DNA of 64,000 bases. It comes from Nematopogon swammerdamellus (Eukaryota > Arthropoda > Insecta > Lepidoptera > Adelidae). Shown here piece after piece: positions 9,811 through 19,342 of the stretch. Position 1 is the stretch's first letter. Each line of letters starts with the position of its first letter. The DNA lies in assembly GCA_946902875.1 (NCBI GenBank), contig OX336343.1:10909361-10973360 (forward strand), in the 5' to 3' direction. The notes under the pieces are model-generated. The model made no database searches, was not told the origin of the DNA, and saw only the letters and a program-made list of their open reading frames with translations. The translations under genes and the position numbers were made by a program.

Positions 9811-10430
9811 GGCACCACACCACCACAGACTTTGAGCTACATCGTCTTTCTGGGTTTATAGTCGGTATAATATGCCGTTGCATATTATAAAATGTGTCAT
9901 GAATTTCTTTTGAATACGATTTATATGCAAAATGGAGGTGTGGTGTTTTTCTTGTACACTTTCTTTCTTGTAGACTGACCCTAAAATTATTCTTTTGGAA
10001 ATATAAACTGTTATATTATTAGGGATTACTTACAAAATTACATAAAAAAACTTGTAGGTGTTTTCGTACTATTTCATGTTCTTTATTTCACATTTTTAAT
10101 ATACATTTATATTAATTCGTACTATTATTATTAAATATTGTGTCACTGTTGCATTCTTCAAAGATAAAAAGCAGTCTTCTGAAAAAGTTTTCTTTTACGT
10201 TTCCAATCCGATTGTGAGAAAATCGAAAATAAAGTTGGAGGCAACTTTACAAGAATCTACAAAGTACCTACTCTAATAATTATACTCTAATAAAAATAAG
10301 TAATCTACTCTGCCGATATGATACAAATTGAGAGAACATTTTGTTAAACCAGATACGCATAATTAACAGCAGATATTTTGTTGCTGTAAAACTAATATAA
10401 TTTGGTCCTACCCACGAAATCTCAGCAAAA
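9811..10430. other. AT-rich, nothing recognised
   Basis: No repeat or coding signal seen. It separates two GC-richer islands. Confidence 0.35.
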
Positions 10431-10439
10431 AAAGGACCC

Positions 10440-10679
10440 TCAGCTCATCACTTTAATTTCGTCCAGCCGTCCCGTGGGCTCCGATAGTGTCACGGTGTAT
10501 CCTTGTTCAAGCCAGGGTAATGACGCTGCGATGACTAGGAGTTTTCTTTGTTTAGAGTTCTCCTCAGGGTGGGGTGTGAGGAATTTCAAATTAGCTCCAG
10601 TGGAGACGGACAAGAATAGTTCATGGTCGCTCGACCGGAATCGTACGGAAACATCGCAAACTATTTCGCTTAATTCCAT
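10440..10679 (-). CDS. Possible protein-coding exon, unknown product
   Basis: A 79-codon minus-strand frame in an island that is GC-richer than its flanks. The translation is compositionally protein-like (residues such as SVRFRSSDHELFLSVSTGAN and LPWLEQGYTVTLSEPTGRL) with no low-complexity runs. A stop lies directly before the first ATG. Near the 3' end AAA/GTGATG could serve as a splice donor before the stop. I do not recognise a family. A plus-strand frame of similar length covers the same bases, so strand choice rests only on the look of the protein. It could be an exon of the gene whose putative promoter lies at 16.2 kb, or a chance frame. Confidence 0.25.
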   Translation of the reverse strand: MELSEIVCDVSVRFRSSDHELFLSVSTGANLKFLTPHPEENSKQRKLLVIAASLPWLEQGYTVTLSEPTGRLDEIKVMS

Positions 10680-10689
10680 TCATTAACAC

Positions 10690-11864
10690 TTTATTGGTTA
10701 CTGTAAATTTGACTCCATCTTTCATGGTAATATGGAAAGATGAAATATTCATAGAAATGATTAAGCAATTTCGACATTATTAAAGACGTTTTGAACTCAG
10801 GAAAATTTTGTAAATGGAGCCGATTGTCGATTTTGATTGAAGGTCAATATTATCCAAGGTGAAGAATTTAAAAAGTCAAATTCCCGACGACATGCTTTCA
10901 GGCCCGCGCTGATAATCATCTCTCCAAAGATTTAAATGAGCTCGGAAACTTGGGAAACGTAAATTTACGTAAAGATTTTAATAAATAATTCAATCTCAGC
11001 ACTTCATTGTTGTTCAAGCTTCTGACTTAGTATCTACCTACATTTTGAGCAGCCATAATAAAAATATAAAAATATGAAATAAAATATACAAATATACCCC
11101 AACAATATTACAAGTTTACAAGATCTAGCCATCGAGATTTTCCTGGTCTGTAGATAAAAATATTATATTAGATTATATTACGCACTATTATGTTCTAAAC
11201 TGTTTAGTTTGTTTTGATATATGTATTGTTTTTACTTCTTTAAATGTGTATGCTATAAAGGGTCTCAACAGAACATTATATTTTCGGTTCTGTTTTAGCT
11301 ATTTCATCCTAAGACATTTTCCACGAGAATCCCTCAGGAATGTTGACTACACCCACGCCTTGTTTCTGTGAGTGGCGGCTCGTCACGCTAACCTAAATCA
11401 GTTGAGGCCTGCATCTGACATCTGTGCGATACATAATGTTCACACAACGCAACGCCAATTCGGGCAAATAACAGGGAACTGCAAACAGGATAATTTCTCA
11501 TTATTCGAAATACGTACCACACGCACACATGCGATTACATTTTGCAAACGCCACTCGGGTCAGCATGTTGCGGCTATTGAATATTGAACCTCATATCATT
11601 CAAGTTTTAATTATTGGCAATTCTGTCAATACTATATAAATGAACGGTTGATTGTAGCTCGCTTGAATTTAATTTGGAACGTTAAGTGGTTATTGTTTTT
11701 TTTTATATTACCCAAAACCTTTTTGTTTGTAAAAAAGGTGATGTTTAGGTAGCTTAACGAGCTTGGACGTAAAAAGTTCCTTAATTTATTTAAAGTTTAA
11801 CATCTTCGACTACCGCATGTTTTTTAAGTTTAAATTTATTCTGTACCTATTTAACTTCTTCATT
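10690..11864. other. Mostly AT-rich, nothing named
   Basis: No LINE or SINE part seen. GTGGCGGCTCGTCACG at about 11371 resembles GTGGCGGCTGGTCC at 37.87 kb and may be the end of an undescribed DNA element, but no mate was found. Confidence 0.3.
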
Positions 11865-11945
11865 CTACATACATACATACATAGCGTCACGCCTGTTCCC
11901 GGTGGGGTAGGCAGAGAAAACGGATCTCCACGTGCCACGATCCTT
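11865..11945 (-). repeat. Retroelement 3' tail with (ATGT)n end
   Basis: On the minus strand the sequence runs CTGCCTACCCCACCGGGAAC, then GCGTGACGCTATGTATGTAT and ends in ATGTATG repeats. TACCCC plus an ATGT-repeat end is the 3' signature also seen in family I here and, from general knowledge, in lepidopteran RTE-like elements. Confidence 0.5.
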
Positions 11946-12329
11946 CTACTAGCTAGATAATATAGAAATTCTCCGTTTTTGATTTTTTAAGTCAAAGGTT
12001 TGTGTAAAATTTAACAAACAAACGAAAAAGTGCCTACATTTCACATTACAGTGTATACTAACAAGATTTAATGCAAGATTAAAGATTTGGAGCGATTTGA
12101 TTACGTAATTTCAAGCGTCGAGAAAATTTCTCCCAACTCATTTCATTTTCCCCAAATCCAATTTCAGATAAAACGAAACGATTGAAAGATGAATGAGGCG
12201 ATTGAATTTCGTAGAAACGAAATGTGGGGGCCGCATTGTTACTGAAAGTTTACATTTATGAGTTAAACAAATATAATTAAAATGCCCTATTCGTATTGAA
12301 GAATTTAAATAAATACAATTCACATCCCA
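11946..12329. other. AT-rich, nothing recognised
   Basis: No supportable feature. Confidence 0.35.
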
Positions 12330-12456
12330 AGGCACGCCACCACACGCGGTCTTCCGCTCTTCTCATCCATCCACTCCCGGCTACCTTTTTTAGGTTATCT
12401 GTCCACCTAGCCGAGGCCTATGTCCAGCAGTGGACCGATACAGGCTGATGATGATG
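12330..12456 (+). repeat. RTE-like LINE 3' end
   Basis: Ends GAGGCCTATGTCCAGCAGTG, then GACCGATACAGGCTGATGAT and a GATGATGA repeat. The 'GAGGCCTATGTCCAGCAGTGG...GATGATG' end is a familiar 3' terminus of insect RTE-type LINEs. Only the non-coding end is present. Confidence 0.6.
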
Positions 12457-14113
12457 AATTCACATCATCAAATATTTCTTCGCCAACGATCATATTTCGT
12501 GAGTTCCGGCTTAAAAATATTATATTGCACTAGAAGTTATAGAAACAGAGAGAGAACAAGAACTGCTTAATATAACAAAACGTGACATTAAAAAAAGTAA
12601 AAACGAAGGCTTTGAAATCTTGCATTTTGCATATCAATAATCGAGAAAACTTTGGTTCCTGACTAGAAACTTCATCAACTGAATGGTACAAAACTATTTA
12701 TACAATGTTGTTTTCTTGCCTTAAAAAACTGTACGATACATTCATACACACTTTCACGCCGCTTGTTATTCTCCTTAGTAATGTAACCATAACACCCCAC
12801 ATAATCCAGAATCAACATAATTCCTTAGAATGTAGTAAGATGATTATAGGGCTTAGAAGGAAACAGGAAGTCCCCTTCCGCAAATAACAACAAAGACACC
12901 TTCTCATACGTTCTCACAAGCGTAATACCCGACGAGAGGAAATACTGAACACGTGGCGGAAATTCGCACACAGAAAATGTGAAAAATTCAAATACTTTTT
13001 TTCGCGACACCTATAGGCTTTCGAGAATAATTTCAATAACCAAGTAGAACTTATAGAGGGCACACATAGAAAGGAAATCGTAAGAGTCGTAAGAAAAATC
13101 GCGGTGAAGTGAAGGGTTATTAATTCATAAGACGCGTCGCAAAAATCGCCAGATGAATACAACACCAAGGTTTTAATGTATGAACACTAACTTACGAGTA
13201 TGGTACTCCTGCCTTTAAGAATTTGGGGCAAAGGACAGTTCTCATGGCATTATATCGTGTCAATATAAATGTACATAATTTACGAGTACATAGACACGAA
13301 TCAAAACACTGAATTGCGTCAGTACTTCGGAAAGTGTCTGCTTGTCCGGTTTCTTTTTTCAAACAACGTCAGTTCCCAAATTAGATGTAATATTATGTAG
13401 TCCTGTATATTATAAAGATATTTTTGTTCATGAGATTTCTTCTAAGTGAGCCACTTTCCATACCTCTGAGTGGATTGTTAATAATAAAATAACGACTAAG
13501 TGAACACTTAAAATAAGTGGGGATCTCCGCCGTATTCGAGTTGCCGATAGGAGCTTCCAAATAGCGTTAGATTTTCCTTCTCTACACGGCGGAATCTATT
13601 TACGGACATCTAAAAATTATTATGTATGTACATGTCTGAGAGAACATGTTAATATCTATCAGAAATCAAAGAAAATGTATCAAATCAGTATTCTCGGCGT
13701 TGATGTCGTCTTCAGATTAAAGTGCCTGGAAAATAGGAATATCGTAGGTTGAAGGTTTAGTTAGTCTTCAAAGTTTGCGGCATCGCAAAGGAGTTTAGAA
13801 AAAATAAACATCTTCAACCGTGAAATGGTTCTTGAGAGGAAACTCTCAGAGTATAAGAGATATAAGAAGAGTCCCGTTGAGCCCAAATGTTTTACGAATA
13901 GGAAAATGTTTCCCTGAGGCCGCAGCGGATACATTTCTTCACATTAAAGAAAAGAAGTGGAACGAAGAACGTCCGTGTCCTTTACAGAAGTGTATTTGTG
14001 TCGTCGCTCCGTCCGTTGTGCTCAACACACTGTGTTGCTGTTTGGGTACACACCCGGTGAGTAGGAGAGATCAAAATGCTTCGAGCGACATCGTACTACC
14101 CTTCGGAAATATC
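12457..14113. other. Unassigned, AT-rich
   Basis: No repeat of this window and no convincing exon. Open frames at 12.7-13.2 and 13.8-14.1 kb lack protein-like features. Confidence 0.35.
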
Positions 14114-14279
14114 TAGGCACCTCGACAGAACGCAGTAACGGCTGCACGCTATGATCGGCAAACGGTCGCATTCCTTCGAGACCCGAAAGAATGCGACCGT
14201 TTGCCTACCATATATTATGGTCGCAAACGCACGCTATAGCAGCGTGCAGCCGTCAGACTGCGTTCTGTCGAGGTGCCTA
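14114..14279. mobile_element. Foldback MITE 1, TA-flanked
   Basis: TAGGCACCTCGACAGAACGC at the left is matched exactly by its inverse at the right (23-bp perfect terminal inverted repeat including the TA). A second paired block (GGCTGCACGCT with AGCGTGCAGCC) and a third (GGCAAACGGTCGCATTC with GAATGCGACCGTTTGCC) lie inside, so almost the whole 166 bases fold into one stem. TA at both ends fits a Tc1/mariner-type target duplication. No coding capacity. Confidence 0.8.
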
Positions 14280-14943
14280 CATATTTTGGACGGGTATAAA
14301 CATAGATATTTATTATTTACTCACAAGGGTTAGAATTACTCACAAGGGTTAGAATTAGAGTTGCCAAATTATTTTATATGTTCGATCGTTTTCGTTTTCT
14401 TGTTTGTTTATAAATCCTTATTAGAGTCACTTGTCCGTACGTACACCGTACGGATAAACTTTACCTTAATTTTTTAATTTAAAAGTCGAACCAAATTAAA
14501 TTACACAGCTGTCACTTTCCTAAACCAACTATATTTTTTTAGTTCAAGAAGGTATAGGCTGAACCAATTTCACCCCCGCGGAGATACCAATCCGGCTTGG
14601 GGCTTGAAGGCAGGCTGAATGTCCGGAAAAAGATTATTTAACCCCAAGATGATTTTTCGGTTACTGAAATGGGCCTAACCCCTAGCTTTCATCTTTGTTT
14701 CGTGTGGAGTAGTCACATAAAAAACCGTTGATCGCCAGGCGAGCCGCAAAACCAAGAATTTATGACTCGTCGTTATTACTTTGGGCTCACACGCAATGCT
14801 CATCGTTCGGCGATCAAGGCTAAAGGGATAGGGATAGGGATAGACTGATAGGGATGTTCGAAGTGGGTTTGAATTTGTATCACGTTTAATAACTCGTATC
14901 TGCGGACGGCATATAAATAATGAAATATAAAAATATGAGAATT
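14280..14943. other. Unassigned, with a short tandem duplication
   Basis: ACTCACAAGGGTTAGAATT occurs twice in a row at about 14319-14356, and a GGGATA repeat lies near 14824-14842. Otherwise nothing recognised. Confidence 0.4.
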
Positions 14944-15240
14944 GTACCGTGTGGGGCCGGTACATTGAAAGAATAGCCCACTGCATCTCTCCCCGCGTAT
15001 GTCGTAAAAGGCGACTAAGGGATATGACTCCCTTCTTATATTACTAGGTGGTAGGGTTTAAGTAGAAAGGTCGGTCGAAACGGCTATGTAAATAGTTCGT
15101 GTTTTCCGTCCAGTTCAGTGTAGCCGGCACGACCGAAGGGAAGCACTGACGTGGCACCAAGTTCACCCGGTGTTATGGGCTGACATCACGGATGTTGTAG
15201 GTGATGTAGACAACCGTGTCAGTTTCCATACAAAAAAAAT
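14944..15240 (+). repeat. SINE-A body and tail with a different head (I-head)
   Basis: The 5' 95 bases are not the tRNA/5S head. They read GGGGCCGGTACATTGAAAGA, TGCATCTCTCCCCGCG, then GTCGTAAAAGGCGACTAAGG, which is the start of family I (compare the inverse at 59.4 kb). It continues directly into the SINE-A body (ATTACTAGGTGGTAGGGTTT) and ends in the SINE-A tail GTGTCAGTTTCCATACAAAA. The copy at 51.5 kb has the same junction, so this is a lineage and not a one-off accident. Confidence 0.8.
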
Positions 15241-15444
15241 TATAATAATGAGAGTTTTAACAGAATTGTCCTGGACCCAATCGCTTTAATAATATTTAGC
15301 TTTATCGTGTTTTCAAAAATCTACCGATATGCTCTGTTAAGCGGGCTCTACACTTGCGCATGTATCGCGGCGCGTATTCATTGATGCGATTCGGGGATGA
15401 TCTCTGCGCGAAAATATGTCTCTTCACACTTCACACTACTCTTC

Positions 15445-15735
15445 ACACTATACACCAGATATAGGTAATGTAAATAGGCAGAGTGGTCAGATTCTTGAGT
15501 GTTCATGCTTATGCTGTAAATATTAATGTTCTTGTGAGCGGTAGTATGGGTTTATTATTGTAAATTATTTTAAGATAATACTTATATATAAGGTACTAAC
15601 AAAACATTGTGACTTGCGAAGTTTGTTTGTCAGTTCTTCTTCGCATTGAATTTAGAACTGGCGGAATTTTCGACATATCCAAGCGTGGTTACCTACCTGT
15701 GGATGAAATTATACAATAAACAACAATAAACAATA
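15445..15735 (+). repeat. Family J repeat, best copy
   Basis: About 290 bases starting CACTATACACCAGATATAGG and running through GGCAGAGTGGTCAGATTCTT, TTGTGAGCGGTAGTATGG, GTGACTTGCGAAGTTTGTTT and CTTCTTCGCATTGAATTTAG, ending in ATACAATAAACAACAATAAA. Plus-strand copies at 40775-41085 and 52904-53140 share the same start. The oligomer A-rich tail and constant 5' start suggest a retroposon (SINE or short LINE 3' end). I see no tRNA-like head and no coding frame. Confidence 0.7.
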
Positions 15736-15904
15736 GTCATGAAGGGGAGTCCTGCCTTGGGACAAAGCAGGACTCGGTGGCTGGAATTTGTAAAAGAGAA
15801 TGGACTGTAATTAATGAATGGAATGCCAATGAGGTGAGTGTTCTGAATGACAATGAGGTGAATTTTCTGGATGAGATGCGACCGAACGAAAGAGGGCCAC
15901 GTAC

Positions 15905-16209
15905 CTGGATCTCCGCGGGCGGGCGCAGGATGCGTGCGGGACAGCTGCTCTTCACCAGGATCCTGGGCTTACACTCATGAAGACCGACACGCACTTGATT
16001 ACCCGACGGAGAAGCGGTGATGACCGGCTCGACGGCGGCGGCGGTAGCGGCAGCGAAGTCATAAATAAAAAATGTTCGAAAGCAAACGATGAATGGGTAA
16101 CGAGTGACGACCGAAAATGAATGAATCACAATGCCCTGCCTCGAGCGCGTAGAAAACCGCGCCAACGGATTGCGGGTAGTCACCACTAATTCGTCGGTCG
16201 CAGAAAACT
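15905..16209 (-). promoter_or_regulatory. Candidate minus-strand promoter and first exon
   Basis: An arthropod-type initiator ATCAGTTTTC (start A at 16209, minus strand) has a TATA-like TATATTT about 20 bases upstream, slightly closer than usual, and a partial downstream element near +28. The GC-rich transcript region runs to a perfect splice donor CAG/GTACGT at 15905/15904. One frame stays open throughout (for example residues LHECKPRILVKSSCPARILR) but has no ATG after the predicted start; an ATG in another frame near 16067 gives only a short frame. It could be a 5' UTR exon with the coding part further left. Confidence 0.3.
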
Positions 16210-16339
16210 GATTTAAAATTTGAAATATAAAGGCGGTGTGCACTACGCCTTTCTGAACAAGTCATGATTGAGTTCGCTGGAGCCGTTGCTGCTGCTGTGA
16301 TTCTGTGCGCTATAGCATGCTACAATTTATGCCTATAAT

Positions 16340-16830
16340 AAAACAGAAATAAAAAAAGCCACAGTTGCACTCCGGGAGTGCCGACAGAAGTGAAAACTTT
16401 TTGTATTTCCGAAAATAATTCTTAGGTGGTTATAAAAAAAACTAAACACCCTAAAAAAATGTAAACACCGTAACATTGCTTAAAAAAGAAAACAAAACAA
16501 AAAAAAATTTGAGGGATTCGAACCCATGGTCAAAAAATACAAATCCTACATTCTTACCATTGAGCCACGAAATCACATAAACTACCAAACGAATATCGGA
16601 TTCCCTTGATTCGCTTTCGGCGTTACTGTCACTGAGAGACGAACAGAATTGATCCCGAGCCATCGTAACTTAACCCTTAATGCAATGACTTAAGGTTGCA
16701 TTTTAAATAATAAAAATAAATCTGTCGCTTTTCGAGATCTGTCGCGAGTCTAACATTTTATACCCACCTAAAAAAGTACCAAGCGCCGCTAAAGAAGTTT
16801 CACTTCAAAAATTAATGGAGAAATATAAGA
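16340..16830 (-). repeat. Element E fragment, interrupted
   Basis: GTTGCACTCCGGGAGTGCCG at about 16364 and, at 16650-16830, TTAACCCTTAATGCAATGAC, TACCCACCTAAAAAAGTACC and AAGCGCCGCTAAAGAAGTTT match element E read in reverse (compare 31.15-31.27 and 33.50-33.55 kb). Between them lies about 250 bases holding a tRNA-like sequence. The minisatellite and foldback of E are absent. Confidence 0.65.
16503..16580 (-). repeat. tRNA-like sequence, probable SINE head
   Basis: On the minus strand: CGTGGCTCAATGGTAAGAAT (A-box-like) and ATGGGTTCGAATCCCTC (strong T-arm/B box). The acceptor stem pairs partly (GATTT with AAATT) but the anticodon arm does not fold. It adjoins element E sequence. A decayed tRNA or SINE head is more likely than a working tRNA. 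Confidence 0.4.
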
Positions 16831-18208
16831 CAGGAATGTCCTTAATGATACTAATTCTCGTCAAAGCATCATTCACCTTATTTGTATTCTTATGGTCCTT
16901 GTGATTATAGAGTGTCAAAGTACGGGTTCAGCTTGATCACATCATGCACCGTCAGCTCACGGTTGTTACTCTACGAAGCGCTCATTTTAGTTACAAAAAA
17001 CCACGACCGCTTGTCACCGTGTCTCGCACGCAGAAACACCACAACTGTGGATGCATTCGCGTTCGCATGGCATTCGCGCTCCGCAAACCAAGCGCAAACC
17101 TTTGTCGCGAGACAAAAACCTTCACTGATCAGGAGGAAGCCGCGACACTAACGTTTCGCGGCTTTCGCGGCGCGAGTGTAGAGTCCGCTTTAGATGAAGT
17201 TTTACATAATATTTTAAACTGAATATTTCATGTATGTAATATTGATGATACCTACATCTCTAATCTTATAAATAACTAAATTTTACTTTATAAGCATTTT
17301 TGATTAACGCCATTCGTTTGCTTTTGTTCTAAAGATGTATACCCACCGTGATATGCCCGACGAGTCGCACCATTACACATTCTTTACGATTCTCGGGCAA
17401 AAAATCCCGAGCGAAAAATCCTTACACGTTTGTCATTTTAAATCAGACTCCTGGTGCGGAGTACGACGACGCCACGCGACGCAACGGCGAGAGAGACGAC
17501 TCATTTCTTTGGATGTTATAAAGATTTACTTTACTAATCATTTTCACAAATTAATTTAGGCGCGCCTAAACATTTCTGTGCTTCGCCCATATAATATGTG
17601 TTTTATTACTGTCTCACTTACGGCACAGAAGACGGCACTGATTACGGACAGATTTTCTTTCCGTCGTCGTCTTTAATCACCTTTAGCATTCTTAATGTAT
17701 AGGTTTCTTTACAATGTTTTCCTGCACTGTTACGAACACATGCACGTAAAACAATACAAAAATATAAAAACTCATTTGTGTATACCTGTGAAAATACAAT
17801 TAAGATATGCGGCACAGATAATATGTCCTACATCTACAGAAATTCCGTCAAAACACAATGTTCAATAACCAGTAAATAAAACGGCTAAGATAAAATATTG
17901 TATTTTATTCATCGGAACACAAGTGAAACTACGGAATTCTCAAAGCACCTCTTCGAGAAACCGCTCTATTAGAAAGTATTCATCCCAATACAGATCATTT
18001 TCCTCACGCACTTCTATCTCCAGTATCCGTGGACGCGGTACGTGACTATCGCTAGTAAATCACCTTAAATTGTATGAAAAGACTTTCCTTTTTTCGCCCC
18101 TACTACGTGCGAAATCTGCGCCAACCGCTCGAGTTGTATTCATTGTTGTCATGGACGTAGCATTTTTTTTTCTAGGAGGATCAGCGATATTTTTCAGGGG
18201 GCTGGGGG
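16831..18208. other. Unassigned; GC-richer 16.95-17.20 kb
   Basis: The segment 16950-17196 has many CGCG motifs and ends in the TTA-type inverted end described above, so it probably belongs to a MITE-like element. The remainder (17.2-18.2 kb) shows no repeat or gene I can support. Confidence 0.35.
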
Positions 18209-18258
18209 ATTATTACATATTATGTATATACGTAGGTATATACATAATATGTAATAAT
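18209..18258. repeat. Perfect 23-bp inverted repeat hairpin
   Basis: ATTATTACATATTATGTATA plus TAC (18209-18231) is matched perfectly by its inverse (18236-18258) around GTAG. Short G-rich and C-rich runs outside (GGGGG to the left, CCCCC to the right near 18280) could extend the stem imperfectly. Confidence 0.7.
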
Positions 18259-18719
18259 TGTGTGTGGTGTTGCAGTTGCCCCCGTAATATTTTTAACTGA
18301 CATAAGGGGTTTATTCTATATGTGAAACTAAACAACTTCTGTGAAGAAAAACAATTTTTTGAAACAAAAAAAAAATATTTTTTCCATACAAATTTTCAAT
18401 ACCTACTCTCAAAATGCATGGAGAAAAAAAATTTTTTTTTCTTCAATTAAAAAAGTCGTAGAACAAAAGTTGTTCTATTTCATGTACAGAATCACCCCCT
18501 ATCGGGTTTTGCGGTTGGGGTTGCAACACCGTGTATATTTAGGGGGCAATGAAAGTGGTTTCAAAGGAAATATTATTGAAGTGAAAACTTCTTTAGCGGC
18601 GCTTGGCACTTTTTTATATGGGGGAAAAATGTTATGTTCGCGTCAGCGCGCGCGCGCGTCAGATAACAATATATCGTTGCTATAACAACGCTCAATACAT
18701 GACATCTCAAAGTTCTGCA

Positions 18720-19055
18720 AAATGAATGTAGGGTTCCGTAATAAATGCATGTCTGTCCGTTTACTAAATTTAACATTTAATTCAAAATGAATGTAGGGTT
18801 CCGTAACAAATGCATTGTCCGTTCTACTAAATTTAACATTTATTTCAAAATGAATGTAGGGTTCCGTAACAAATGCACGTCTGTCCGTTCTACTAAATTT
18901 TACAATTTTCAACCAAGGTCCTCCGACGGTTATTTTATAATAAAAGTAGGATTCCGTAACACGTTTATGTCTGTCCATTCTACTAAGTTCTGCAAAATGA
19001 ATGTAGGGTTCCGTAACAAATGCATGTCTGTCCGTTCTACTAAATTTAACATTAA
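18720..19055. repeat. GGGTTCCGTAAC minisatellite
   Basis: Five units of about 57-90 bases, each with ATGAATGTAGGGTTCCGTAA then CAAATGCATGTCTGTCC and TTCTACTAAATTT. One longer unit holds CAACCAAGGTCCTCCGACGG. The same units occur in element E at 30.6-31.15, 32.4-32.6 and 48.1-48.3 kb with different copy numbers. Confidence 0.8.
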
Positions 19056-19240
19056 TTTAAAAAAAAAAAAATTCTTTATTTTTTTTTTATTATTTTTTTT
19101 TTCATTGTTTTTTTTTTCATTAATTTTTTTTTATTATTTTTTTTTATTATTATTTTCCATATTTTTTTTTTTTATTATTTTTATACCTTCTTTATAAATA
19201 AATTTAAAACTTAAAATTTTTTTATTTTTTTTTAAGCAAT
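19056..19240. repeat. T-rich low-complexity tract
   Basis: Nearly pure A/T with long T runs broken by TTATTA and TTCATT. It separates the minisatellite from the last E-like block and is probably an expanded simple repeat. Confidence 0.7.
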
Positions 19241-19342
19241 GTTACCGTGTTGTTTTCACTTCTGCCGGCACTTCCGGAGTGCACCTGAAGCTTTTTTTTT
19301 ATGTTGGAAGCGGAACCGTATTCAATCTAGGCCAACAGCTTT

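Larger units (their letters stand above)
15338..17196. mobile_element. Possible DNA element bounded by related inverted ends
   Basis: TTAAGCGGGCTCTACACTTG at 15338 and the inverse of TAAAGCGGACTCTACACTCG ending at 17196 are near-matching inverted repeats. Each is followed inward by a CGCGGCGCG-type stretch, and TTA is present at both ends. This would fit a PIF/Harbinger-like non-autonomous element of about 1.86 kb with later insertions. The two ends could equally be remnants of two separate MITEs. Confidence 0.3.
18557..19290 (+). repeat. Element E fragment with its own minisatellite
   Basis: GAAGTGAAAACTTCTTTAGC then GGCGCTTGGCACTTTTTTAT matches the X/Y junction of element E. A variant of the GGGTTCCGTAAC minisatellite follows (18720-19055). 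After a long T-rich tract comes CACTTCTGCCGGCACTTCCG then GAGTGCACCTG, a decayed form of the E motif GTTGCACTCCGGGAGTGCCG inverted. The order differs from the intact E copies, so this is a rearranged or older relative. Confidence 0.65.

Noticed and set aside
13820..14116. 98-codon plus frame
   Set aside because: No domain and no codon bias; it runs up to MITE 1 and stops there by chance.
18787..19197. 136-codon plus frame ending in F/I/L runs
   Set aside because: Minisatellite followed by a poly-T tract; the hydrophobic tail is TTT/TTA codons, not membrane segments.
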